Below, piece by piece: positions 1 through 12,100 of a stretch of 64,000 nucleotides of DNA. The DNA is from Mermis nigrescens (lineage: Eukaryota; Nematoda; Enoplea; Mermithida; Mermithidae). Below the pieces are notes generated by a model, which was not told the origin of the DNA, did no database searches, and saw nothing but the letters and a program-made list of their open reading frames with translations. The stretch covers positions 5,526,581 to 5,590,580 of the forward strand of contig JAVLUZ010000142.1 in the NCBI GenBank assembly GCA_036768485.1. The letters run 5' to 3'. The number at the start of each line of letters is the position of its first letter. Positions within the stretch are counted from its first letter, which is position 1. The position numbers and the translations under genes were made by a program.

Positions 1-53
1 ATCATTTCGGATCATACATACATAATGCAATGGCTCGAAAATAGGGTGGGGGT

Positions 54-983
54 CATAGGTGGGCGGCACCTAAATTCTAGGGGGTGTAAGATTTTTCAAA
101 AATAAAAAATGGCCTTAAAAATGGTGGTATGGCGAAAAAACACCATTTTTAAACCTATCACATCGAGTACTATCCATTGGCATCAAAAAATTGCGAAAAA
201 AAAACAATTTTAAAAAATTCAATTCTGGCGGGTATTTCGGTTTCTCGGGGGGCGGGGGTGCATACCATAGGTGGGCGGCACCAAACTTCTGGGGGGTGCA
301 AGATTTTTTCAAAGGTCAAAAAATATCCTTATAAATGGTGGTATGGCGTAAGAAACACCATTTTTCTACGTTTCTCATCAAGCACTATCCATTGGCATCA
401 AAAAATTGCGAAAAAACAAAAAAAATTCAAAAATGGGGGGGGGGGTATTTTGATTAGGCGTGGGGGAGGGGGGGTGGTTTGGGGACATGCACCCCCAGAA
501 ATCAAAATACCCTCCAGAATTCGATTTTTGGGATTTTTTTGTTTTTTTTTCACAATTTTTTGATGCCAATGGATAGTGCTCGATGAGAAACGTTAAAAAA
601 ATTGTGTTTGTTCGCCATACTACCATTTTTAACACCGTTTTTTAATTCTGAAAAAATCTTGCACCCCCCAGAACTTTGTGGCCACCAACCCAGGCACGTA
701 GTTCAGGGGAAATGGGGGCCGACCACACCTGGGCGTGGGAGTTTGGTGGGGTATGCACCCCCCCAGAAACCAAAATACCCCCCCCAGAAATCAAAATACC
801 CCCCAGAATTCAATTTTTGAAAATTTTTTTCGTTTTTTTCGCAATTTTTTGATGCCAATGGATAGTGCTTGATGAGAAACGCCGAAAAATGGTGTTTTTA
901 TCGCCATACCACCATTTTTAAGGCCATATTTCGACCTTCAAAAAAATCTTGCACCCCCAGAATTTTCTTGCTGCCCACGTATG
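54..983. repeat. Cluster of four F1 hAT-like MITE copies
   Basis: Four copies or part copies of the 260-bp F1 family lie side by side: about 54-265 and 266-470 in minus orientation, about 474-690 and 724-983 in plus orientation. Each has the core block GATGCCAATGGATAGTGCT (or its complement) and G- or C-runs near the ends. The last copy is complete, begins CACACCTGGGC, ends CCCACGTATG and is flanked by GGGCCGAC / GGGCCGGC, a 7/8 target duplication. Bases 1077-1126 hold a fragment of the family seen whole at 9922-10077. Confidence 0.75.
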
Positions 984-1377
984 GGGCCGGCCGACCCCCC
1001 AAATTAAAAAAATAAGGAAAAATTTGACTTTTTAAACGTTATTATGTGCCATTTTTGGCCTTTTTGGACCCCGAACCCCCCAAAATTGGTGTTGTCCCCC
1101 CAAAATAGACGGCCAGCTACGTGCCTGCGCCCACCTATGGAAATAATTGACTCCCAATTTTAGGCCGAAAATGACCAAAAAAGGACAAGTTTTTCAAATG
1201 ACCAAAAAAGGACAAGTTTTTTTCAAACAACAGAAAGGAGGTCAAAAATTTTCTGGCTCTAAGGAAATAGAGGGATGGCCTACTTCGGGTAAGGGATCCC
1301 CATTGCTCCTCATGTACGTACATAAATATGATTCGGATCACTGTTCATGTGCGTGATAAACCCGGATAAGTCGAAAT

Positions 1378-1559
1378 TCAAAAGCCATATCGTTCTTTCT
1401 GCATTTCGCGAATTTTCCAGAAATTGCCGCTTTGCAAAGTTCGATGCATTTCCCAAATTCGTCGATGTCTTTCGCGCCTTTTCTGACTGACCGACTTGGC
1501 CGGCTTCTTTTCAACCTTTCCACCGTGCTCCCAATCAGGAGGCGGCTCCTTTACATCCA
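1378..1559 (-). CDS. Coding-like exon, possible last exon of the PIR1 gene
   Basis: A 59-codon open frame in unique sequence follows a good acceptor (GGTACAG on the minus strand) and ends in TGA. The product begins DVKEPPPDWEHGG and is rich in Lys/Arg and Trp (KRRERHRRIWEMHR). It lies downstream of the PIR1 exon at 2979-3180. If that exon used the weak donor GTTAGC at 2983 instead of reading to its TAG, this exon would join in phase, the split codon becoming ATG. It could equally belong to another minus-strand gene. Coding status is likely, membership of the PIR1 gene is an inference. Confidence 0.45.
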
Positions 1560-1664
1560 CTGTACCTTAAATTAATTTCGTATTTATTATTCTAAGATTG
1601 AAAATCTTTCCACATGTTTTAAACCTACATGTAACGGGGAGGGGTGGAGGGGACCCCCCCCCAA

Positions 1665-1885
1665 CATACCTTGGCGTAGGCGAGAATTGGGGGGTATGCA
1701 TCCGTCCAGAAACCTGAATACCCCACCAGAATTCAATTTTTGAAATGTTTTTCGTTTTTTTCGCTATTTTTTGATGCAAATGGATAGTGCTCGATTAGAA
1801 ACGTTGAAAATTGTGTTTTTCCGCCATACCAAAATTTTTTAAGGCAATTTTTTTGACCTTTGGAAAATCTTACACCCCCCACCCG
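1665..1885 (+). repeat. F1 MITE copy, right end lost, in a second repeat
   Basis: It begins CATACCTTGGCG and has the F1 core (GATGCAAATGGATAGTGCTCGATTAG), but breaks off at the CACCCCCC run. Flanking sequence on both sides (GTAACGGGGAGGGG, CGTCCCCATTACCCCGAAG) belongs to the family seen whole at 12032-12247, so this copy is nested. Confidence 0.55.
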
Positions 1886-2473
1886 AAGTTGATCGTCCCC
1901 ATTACCCCGAAGCCAAAAAAATTTTGATCCCATTATTTTTTAAAAAAATTGAATTTTTCGGCCGTTTTTTGGCTATTTCTGGCAAAAAACTGGAAGTCAT
2001 TTACCCCCCTTTTCATAAAAGTGGCCGGCGACCGTCAATCGAAATTTTTGGTCGTTACACGTACGATTTTGAATGCTTGAACTGGTCGATGAAGCATAGT
2101 CAGAAACAATGATTTGCTATCATTTAAAACGCGCACAGCTTTTTAAGAGAAAATTTTAAGAAATTTAAATATCAAGGAAAAAATTTTCTTTTTTTACCAT
2201 TTCTTTTATTCATTTACGCTTTCCTTTTTATTTTTCTCTTACATCTACTGCACCCAGGGGCGCTGGAAAACGCGCTGGAAAACTTTTATATTTATTTTAA
2301 TTTTATTGTATTAATTTTAAAATGAATGCTTATTTAATTTTATAAGAAACTACAGTACAGCAACACACCATGAATATACAGCAATAAAAACTGAAATTAA
2401 TTCTTTTTCCTGACATCAATGCTTACTATAGCGAAAACGCGTCAAAACTTTGATGTTTAAATTAGGTACTAAC

Positions 2474-2970
2474 CATACCTGTGCGTGGGGAGGTTTGGGG
2501 GTATGCATCATACGTGGGCAGCAAGAAAATTCTGGGGGGGTGCAAGATTTTTTTGAAGGTCGAAAAATGGCCTTAAAAATGGTGGTATGGCGATAAAAAC
2601 ACCATTTTTCGACGTTTCTCATCAAGCACTATCCATTGGCATCAAAAAATTGCGAAAAAAACGAAAAAAATTTTCAAAAATTGAATTCTAGGGGGAGGTA
2701 TTTTGATTTCTGGGGGGTATTTTGTTTCTGGGGGGGTGCATACCCCCCACGCCCAGATAAGGTATGCATCCCCCCAGAAACCAAAATAACCCCAGAATTG
2801 AATTTTTGAAAATCTTTTGTTTTTGTTGCAATTTTTTGATGCCAATGGATAGTGCTCGATGAGAAACGTTGAAAAATAGTGTTTTTTCGACATACCACCA
2901 TTATTAAGGCCATCTTTAGACCTTTGAAAAAATTTTGCACCCCCCAGAACATTGGTGGCGCCCACCTATG
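2474..2970 (+). mobile_element. F1 MITE interrupted by another F1 MITE
   Basis: The outer element begins CATACCTGTGCG and ends GCCCACCTATG, flanked by GTACTAAC (2466-2473) and GTACTAAG (2971-2978), a 7/8 duplication. An inner copy in the opposite orientation (2509-2761) is flanked by exact GTATGCAT on both sides. The outer right end stops 8 bp from the TAG codon of the PIR1 exon at 2979. Confidence 0.82.
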
Positions 2971-2978
2971 GTACTAAG

Positions 2979-3180
2979 CTAACTCGTTTGAGCTTGCTCC
3001 TCTTCATTCATATTGTCTTCTATTTCCAGCGCATTTTCCTCGCCGTCTTTTCCCGGTTCGTCCCCTTCACCTTCCTCCTCAACACTTGATTCGCTTTCGC
3101 TGCTCGAAGATACGCTCGAATCGCTGCTGCTATTTTTATCATCAGCTTTTTCGACTCTATGCACGGGCGCAGCTCCCAAT
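2979..3180 (-). CDS. DUSP11: PIR1 exon H: acidic C-terminus with stop
   Basis: Acceptor TTTTGTAG precedes the exon; its first base completes AG|A (Arg) with exon G. The product begins [16 protein letters not shown], continues Ser/Asp- then Glu-rich, and ends EEEQAQTS with TAG at 2981-2979. A weak donor (GTTAGC, from 2983) would allow splicing on to the exon at 1559-1378. Confidence 0.65.
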
Positions 3181-6100
3181 CTACAAAATTTTGCGCGAAA
3201 ACTTTCATTTTTTGCATAAACCTATGCAAACGGACAACAAATAAGTGATTGCAGTTTCTAGAAAGATCGCCATTGAAGATCAAGCCATTTCTATCTTCCT
3301 GTGAAAAATTATCGCTTTTTTAGCTATACCTAAGTGTCTGCATATTTCTTTTCTAGAAAATATCGGCTTTTTGAATATAAGATTAATACACTAATGTACA
3401 GTATGAATAAAACATTTTCCCCATGTTTTGAATGATTTTCCTAATCATTCAAAATATACTACAGGACAAAATTACCTAAAATAGCAAAGAAATTTCAATT
3501 CTAGGGGTCTATCGATTTTGGAGGGGGGTATCCGCCGGAATCTCATGGGATCCAGACCACACACGGATGGCGAGAAAATTCAAAGAGGTGATATCACCAA
3601 AAATTGCCAAAAATGTTACTAAAAATAGAATTCCAGGGTCTACAGTAATTTGCGGGAAGGGAGTTAAACTTTTGCGGGGGCGTATACCCCAGCCCAGATC
3701 CCCTAGGCCCATGTGTGGTTCAGACCCCAAAGACCCCCAGGCACATGTGTGGATCCAAACCTACAAACCCAGCATGCCCAAGTGCGCTTTAGACCACACA
3801 TGGGCGCGTGGCCTCATCGGACCCCCCAAAATTAGGCAGCTGCCCAAGTGTGGTCTAAACCCCCTGAGTGAAAAATGAGGAATTTTTTGGCGAAAACAAG
3901 TCAAAAAAGACCAAAAATAGATCAAAATGGAACATTTTCTTCAAAACAGCTTGAAATGAAACAGAATTTGTTTTAACTTTACCTTTTAAAGCATTTCTAG
4001 CTCATGTTTGGCTCAAAAATCTCAAATCTCCACAAATCAACATTTTTTGACTAATTTTCATTGAAAAAATTTTGCAATCTTTGATGCCAATGGATAGTGC
4101 TCGATGAGAAACGTTGAAAAATGGTGTTTTTTCGCCATACCACAATTTTTAAGACAATTTTTTGCACTTTGAAAAATCTTGCACCCCGCTCAGAATTTTG
4201 GTGCTGCCCACCTATGCACGTATCCATTGTTTTTAACCCAGAAAGGAAATTTTTGAGAAATTTCCTGGGTCTGAGCCCCCAATAATTTCCATGCTGTAGA
4301 TGTAAGGCTGACGTTACAAAACAATTACAAACAACCTAGGAATGGGCAAGCCGACCGGAAAACGAGCTGGGGGCACAGAAACCGCCATTGGCAAGATACC
4401 GGGGCGAGGCATGAATGAGCCCATTTGTTGGCTAAAAATGGCCCGCATATTTTGGGCCATGTTGGCCCAGACTTGCTGCACAACGGCAGGATTAAAAATC
4501 GGCGCCACCGGAGTGACCGCGGGACTAGGAACGCCAGATAAAACGGGAACTGGCGGCGCAGCAGGTGGTTCGACGATAGACGGAACCTGCAGTAACAATT
4601 CAGACGATCCATAAAGATAATAACCACACACGGCCACATCCACAAGGGTAGCAGGGAGAAGGAGAAATTCTGCACCCTAAGTCAACCCCCAACTACACGT
4701 GGACGTAAGAAGTCTGTGGGTCTGAAACCCATGGGTGGGGGATTAGAGGGGTAAAGGCGCTAAGAACGGAAAAATAGGAAATTTTCTCGAGAGAATGAGA
4801 GAAAATAAAGGCAAAAAACAGATTAAAACTGAAAATTTTCTGCATAAGTGCCTAAAATTGACCAGAAACTTAGTAATAACGTAGTTTTAACGCTATTTTA
4901 GCGCTTATACCAGTTTTTGAGATCATTTTGACTCAAAAAAGCTCAATTCTTGACCCCGTCAGACCGGCGTTCCGCCCGGATCGGCCATGCTGCGCATCTA
5001 TGGTCCGGAACCCGCGAGAATCTGGCGGACCCCAAAATCGATAGATGCCCCAGAATTTAATTTTTTGGTGTCATTTTTGACGATTTTGCTCCATCAGACC
5101 CCGACTACCCCATCCCCTTCAAAATTTTAAATCGTTAAATGTCTGGCCATATGGGGTAAGAGAAAATAGTCATATCTAAACTTTCTCAGAAAATCAAATT
5201 TCGCCAGACGATTCTGGGGAAATACAGAAAATTACAATAGAATTTGTGAGCTTAATATGGAAAAATCCGAGTCATTACTTAATGTTTTCATTAGTACGGT
5301 TATTTTATTGCGGAAACTAGTTTTTTCTCTATTAAAGTCGCACGTTTGTCATTAATCAGCAGCAACCACAAGTTGACTTATACGCTTTGAATAAAATCTA
5401 AACCGATCAGTTTATTCAATAAAATACATATTTCGAAATGATAAAAAATGGCATTTCAGCACGACGAAGCGATAATAGAAAAAAGCTTAAAGCATTTTAA
5501 GTTCTTTTGCCGATGTTTCATATTTAAGTAAAGGTGATTCAATCGATTCGTTTAGTAAGACCTTACATGATCTTGGAGAGGCGGGTTTGGGGAGTTTTAA
5601 CCTCCCCCAAAAAAAATTTTCACCCCCCCCGAAAAATCTTCACTCCCCCAGGATTCCCTTTTCGAAAGCTTGCAAAAATTTGCTAAAAATTGGTAGACAA
5701 GGTGTTTTTCTAAGCGCTTTTTGTCCAAATTTTCGGCGATTCCCGCTATGTACTCATGTTTTGACTATATTTTATCCAATTTATTCGGCTTTCATTTTTG
5801 CTAGAATTTTTTAAATGTTTTTATGCTCTAGAAAAATAGAGCATCATCAGAAACGCCGGAAAACGATGTTTTTCACGCGTACCCACCATTTCATAGTCCA
5901 AAAATGGCACTCTTTAATTTCACCCTACCCCCGGATTTCTTATGCTGTGCATGTCTGAGTAAGACTAATGATAATTTGACTTGATTTGCCGCAGACATAA
6001 ATGAAGCAAACTACTCGATAAAGTTACAATACCTAACGTTTCTATGAATTACTTTACAGGTATGTACATACATTTCATACTTCTGCGCAATCGTTAAAGA

Positions 6101-9100
6101 AGGAAGCCTGCTTTTTAATAATGCATGCTAGGAGTTTAAACTAATTTAAGATTCAGTGAAAGATTAGATTGATTCTAGAGATTATTTAAAGTCTGAAAAA
6201 TTATTCACTAGTCCTTGTATTATAGGCTAAAACCATAAAATTTTAAAGGTAAAAAAAGCTGAAAATAAAAGAGAGGGACAAAAAAGGCAATTTTTTGACA
6301 TTTCTCATTGAACTCCACTCATTGGCATAAAAAAATTCGAAAAAATGGAAAAATTGGAAAAATTGAATTCTTGGTTCTAACCGGGTTATCGGCTTCTTGT
6401 ATTCTGGGGAAGGTCCAGATACCCATGCACGTGTGGTAGCAAGCGGCGCAAAATTCTCCTTGAAACATAATAACCATATAATTCTGAATTTTTACAAAAA
6501 ATGTGACTCAGCTCACTTTTTCAACTACAGGTTTAAACAAGGAATCGGTTGACGAAATGGAAGACACTGACGAGACGGACGGATGACGCTTGCGGTGTTT
6601 TTTCTTACGATTTTCATGCGATTCTGAGCGATATTTCCTAAAAAATTGATGTCTACATCTAAAACTCCGATGCACCTCACAACATATATCAATAGAGGGC
6701 CGTATTCAAAGGAAACGGGGCGGCGGCCGCCCTCCTTCCCCTCCCCCTTGGCGAAAAATTTTGAAAGTTAAGATAATGCGCGGAAAGATGGAAAAATCGG
6801 CTGTCTTTGACGTAAATTCTTCAAATTTTGGCGCTTCGCGCCGGATGAGAAGTATTTTCTATCATTTTGGCCCAAGCGCGACCAAAAATATTAATTTTCA
6901 TAGCTTTTTGAGTGAGAAAAATTTTTTCGAAAAAGTTTGAATTTTATTATTTCAATGGATAGAGCAGCAATTTTTGCGATATCCTGACGAATTTTTCCGA
7001 AATATAGACCAATTATTGTTGGATCCGCCCCACCCCTTAGCCGAAACCTGGATACGGGCCTGCATCTATATTTACATAAAGCAGCAGGAGGCTTAAGTAG
7101 ACTGACTGTTATACATTACAACCAGAAATGAGTAGGCAAATCATTCATGTTGCAATAAAAATAGATGCAGGGCCGAAATTTTGAGTCTGCAGCATGTGTC
7201 CGAGAGAATTTAAAGTTAAAAAAGCTAAAAACTAATGATAGAGCAGAAAAACGAGAAATATAAAAAACACAATAGAAGTTTGAGATTGCAATTATAAGTT
7301 TGATAACAACGTTAATTTAGAAAAGATTACTACGAACAATGCAAAGTACGAGTAGCATTGAAATTAGAATTGGAAAAACAGTTACATAAAATTTAATTTT
7401 ATTATCCTTTCATCAGACATCGAACGCGAGTTTGAAATTTAAGCCAAAGAAGTTCCACTTGAAACAATTGACCTATGTACATATGTAAGCGAGAAGTAAT
7501 ATTTTAAGAACTAACTCAGTGTTTTTTTGTACAAAGTCCGTTTGTACATGTACAAAGATGGTCCCCAAAAGTCTTTGTACATGTTGTACAAGCGAACGTC
7601 GGGTACAACACTATGTTATAGTAGCGATTTTAGTCTGGTAAAAACAGGTATTTTCGACCGTTGGCAGTGTATTATAGGTGATTACGGAGTTTCTGACGCC
7701 AAAAATCCGTAAAAATTGTTTCAAAACGACGCGCAGCGCCGAAAAATTTGCATTTTTCATTCTTAAATGCAAATTCTGCCATTATAGATATATAGGACAG
7801 ACAATCACTCATTTCAGCGCGAAGCGCCAAAAATTTTCGGGAATTCCAGACCTTTTTTACAATTTGTCTTCCCAAAAATCTTTGTATGTATATGTACAGA
7901 GACGGTCCCGAAAAGTTTTTGTACATCGGACAAAATCTTTGCCGAATACAAAAAACCGTGGTGCTCACTGAGGACATTCACTGCCTGCATACCTTGGTGC
8001 TTAAATAATCATATTTTTACGTCGAAAAAGTCGTTTATGTATGGAACAAGGATTTTTTAGTTCTTACAACGATTTTCCGAGTATTTTCCAGCGCGATTTT
8101 GTAGAAAACTATCGAAGTTTTTTACTTCTTTTGAATCGCAAATTATTTTGTCTGTGAGAGGACGGCAGAAACCGGAACTTTAGGCATAATGGACGGATTT
8201 TTTTGGACAATTTTCGACACAATCGGGAAAATTTGGGATTCCGATCTTTCCCGTCAGAAAAAAGTATAATCCGCCACTGCCTATCGAAAATTGAATCTCA
8301 TACACAATTTTTCGTGAAATGGACTTTATTTCGAGAATCATTTCAATAATATCGGTCAGAACCGATCGTGTAACGCAGTGATTAAAATATAATTCTATCA
8401 GTCATGAATCGCTGGATCCCTCGTTCGAAACGAGAATTCCGAAACAGGTTAGGTGCTGAAGGATTTCGGATAGGTACGGTGCTCTTATGATGCATAAATT
8501 TGAAGCGGCATTCGAACTCCACTAGTGAAAAGAATTTTTTTCCACTTTTTCGCACTTTATCTTAACGTCAAATACATGTTGATTAAAACAACAATGAGAT
8601 TGCATACCATACATGCACAGGGAGTTTATTACCTCCCGCTAAAGGGTCAGCAAGACAGGCACTGTCCGGCGATTTTGTGCTGACGAACGTTTTTGGCATC
8701 ACTTTTGAGGTCAAAAGTATGTCAAAATTTTTCCGGCGCTTGACGCTGAATTAACACTTTTACGTACTTTTTACTCAAAAAACGCGCACAATGGATCAAT
8801 TTGTGTATTTTTAAGTCTTAAAAGTGATGTAACGCACTTAAAATGCGTTTAAAATGAGATATTCCTACGAAAAAACGTTTCAAAGGCAATTTTGACGTTT
8901 AAGAAGCAAAAAAATCGTGAACATTAAATTAAATGTTTTGTATTTCTGGCATTTTACCCCCTGCCGAGTGCCGACCCTGATCTTGTGCACCTATATTTCA
9001 TACACATCCCGAAAATTTACTCATTGTAATTATCATAATAGCCCGACTCCGATGCCGCTAAATTCAGCTTACTACTGATTTTTAGAAGCGAAGAGAATTA

Positions 9101-12100
9101 GAGCGACCTAAATTTTATAAATAATATTCAATGTTTCAGAACTCCTTAAGCTTAGCTCACATACAGCTTTACATTTATCCTACTTACATACTAATCGATT
9201 TCGTACAAAAGTGGAGCAAACACTATAAATGTTGTGGAAGCCACACATGCACCGAAATAACGCAAGTTTAATCGATTTAGCTCATCCAGAAACAACTTTT
9301 GCAGTTATATTCCAGTATATTGAATGTGAAGCCGAAATGCTACATATGTACATACCTGTCTTGTTATATGTTACATCAATACAAAATACCATTTACATGT
9401 GTATCATAGAACGCGCCGAATTGACTGAACTATATGATGTTTTCTTTTATAAAAATACAGCACGACTTTATTTAATTTCATAATATCAGTATAATAAAGA
9501 ACGTGCACAGTAAACGCAAACCAACGGCTCGATAAACAAGAATCGTGCAAAGGGGTAGCCACTGAGGCGGGAAATCAGTACATTAGCCCAGATACGTAAT
9601 GAGTGAAAAAACGGAATTTAAAATCTCGACCTAACAGTAGGCAAGGGATAATTCAGAGGAGAATAAGGTTAAACTAAAGTTAACAAAGGCATTTTTTAAA
9701 TTTACCCACTCAACAAAATCAGCGATACAACCTTTGCATGATTTATGTGCTACTCTAATGTTTACATTATTTTAGAGATCATTTTAACTCAAAAAACGAA
9801 GAGTGTTGAGTTTTTACCCCAGGTACCGCAGAAGGTCAGAAAAAGTTCAAGTGGATAGCAAAATAAGCTACATGAAAAGCTCTTCGTTTTTTTCATGTTT
9901 GTTTAAATACACCTAGCACATCAGGCACGTGGCTGGCCGTCCTATTTTGGGGGACCAACACCAATTTTTGGGGGACTTAGCCCAAAATAGCACCAGATAA
10001 CGTTTAAAAAGTCCTATTTTTCCGATTTTGGAATTTTGAGGGTGTTCGAACACCCATTCCCCAGAGATACGTGCATGTAGCACATACGTGGATATGTATG
10101 TGATTTTTTGTTTGAATTAAAAAAAGCTCTCAGCCGGGTTCCTGTTTAAATACAGTAGAAAAGTAGTTTCACGACCAATCAGAACAATTAATGAACGTCC
10201 AAAAAAGGAGTAGAAATAGGTACTAATCATTCCTGTACAACAGCGCAGGAATTTTGGGAGATCAGCCACCAAAAATTTTTTAGAAAATACCTCTTTTGGG
10301 TTTTAAAAATCATGGTACTCGTCAGAAACACTGTTTCTCGACGTTTCAGATGGCGCTCATTTTCCCTAGAACATACATAACATAAAAACACGTACAAAAT
10401 TGTCGAAAAACTTGTAAAAAGTAAGCAGATTGAACAGAACATAGTCAAAAATTAGTATGCGGCGCGAAGCCCCAAAGTTTGGCACTTTTGAGCCAAAATT
10501 TAGCTAAAAACGGTTAATTTTTTACGATTTTTTCCTCCAAAAATCGATAATTCTGGGGTGTCGGCCGGCAGCCATGCTATGGGGTCGCTAACCCATTTGA
10601 GCACGTACATGATACCTACTAATCCTTCCTTAGTGATAAAAAACTGTGGATACCCCAGCGCTTTGGTCAAATGCAACAAAATCGGAAATAAACGAAAGTA
10701 CGCGAAAAGATTCATTTTACGAATTTTCCTCCAAATTCAAGCCGGATTTTTCCACCGAATTTTCCTCTACGTGCAAAGACGAAACGGCTGCTTCCAATAC
10801 TTCAGGAATTTTATCAGCCAAGTTTAGTGTAATATTCTCCTCAGTTTCGGATCGAGCAGAATTGTCGGCGTTTATTGCGTTTACTGTACAATCGTTCGAA
10901 GTATTTAATTCGTACTTTTTGCTCAACCTCGCCGATTCTATCGACTGCAGCGCCGCAAGGTAGTTTTCGCGTTCGATTGGGTGACCCCGGGCCAAATTGA
11001 AAGCTGTGAAACAAATTTCGGCTAGATTTTCGAAATAATTTTTTTTTAACTTTAAAATATTTTTAGACAAATTTTACGAATAGGGTTCGAACGAAAGTAT
11101 GAAAGTTCAAATAAAAAAATACAAGAATTGAAAAGGTTAAAAAAATAATAACTACAGTAATGATATGATAAAGCTCGATTCAAAAGCTGGTAATCTAATG
11201 GGTGAGGGCCGTCCACGTGTTTACATTTGCGATTGCAAAATACACTAAATCATTCAACACAAAAAGCACATACATAATAAGAAATTAGCGATGAGGACAT
11301 TTGAAAATTTACAAAAATTTGAAGGTTTAAAAAGTCAAAAAATGAACGAAAATTTGAAGATTTCGGGAATCCCAAAAATTTGAGAAATAAAGAAGCATTA
11401 CAATTCACAATTACAGTACTTACATATGCAATCGCCTAAGATCCATATAAATTCATCTAAACCTTTCTTGTGAAAGCGCCGAATTCTGAGCTCCAAAAAA
11501 TTAGTTCGTCGAAGCGACTGTATCAGAGCGGAGTGATGGTTAGCTCAGGGCCGTACTTGAACTGGGGGGCGAGGTAGACGGCCCCCTTGGCAGGAGAAAA
11601 ATTTTGAAAGGTGAGATTACGCACGCAAAGATGGAAAAATTCCATGTCCCTGACGTAAAATCTTCAAATTTTCGGCGCTTCGCGCCGGATATGAAGCATT
11701 TGCCACAATTTTAGCTCAAATGCGACCAAAAAACGACACTTTTCATCACATTTTTCGTGAGAAAAAATTTTTCGAATTGCGAGCTATCCCGACGAATTTC
11801 CCAAGATATAGACTAACTTATGTTGGGTCCGCTCCCACCTTGGCCGAATCCTGGATACGGGCCTGGTTAGACTATTTCAAAATTTGGTTAGAAAAATCAG
11901 GCAATTCCGATATTCTAGAAATTATGTAACATGTATATTTTTTAGATTACGTACAGAGTTGTAATATAATAAAATATTAAAAACAAAATATTTATAATTA
12001 TTATCGAATCACACAAAAACACACTTGGAAACATACATGTTAGAGGGCCTCCCACCCAAAGTCGACCGTCCCACCCCGATCCCCCAAAGCCAGGAAATTT

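Noticed and set aside
3013..3219. Ser-rich plus-strand frame
   Set aside because: Complement of PIR1 exon H; the minus frame has splice sites in phase with the gene.
8380..8475. tRNA-like sequence with TTCGAAAC
   Set aside because: Only the T-arm pairs well; acceptor and anticodon stems do not close.
10500..10715. Minus-strand frame containing [17 protein letters not shown], looking like an exon
   Set aside because: It lies just past the exon E donor, half of it is transposon sequence, and no acceptor/donor pair keeps a usable frame. A real exon cannot be fully excluded.
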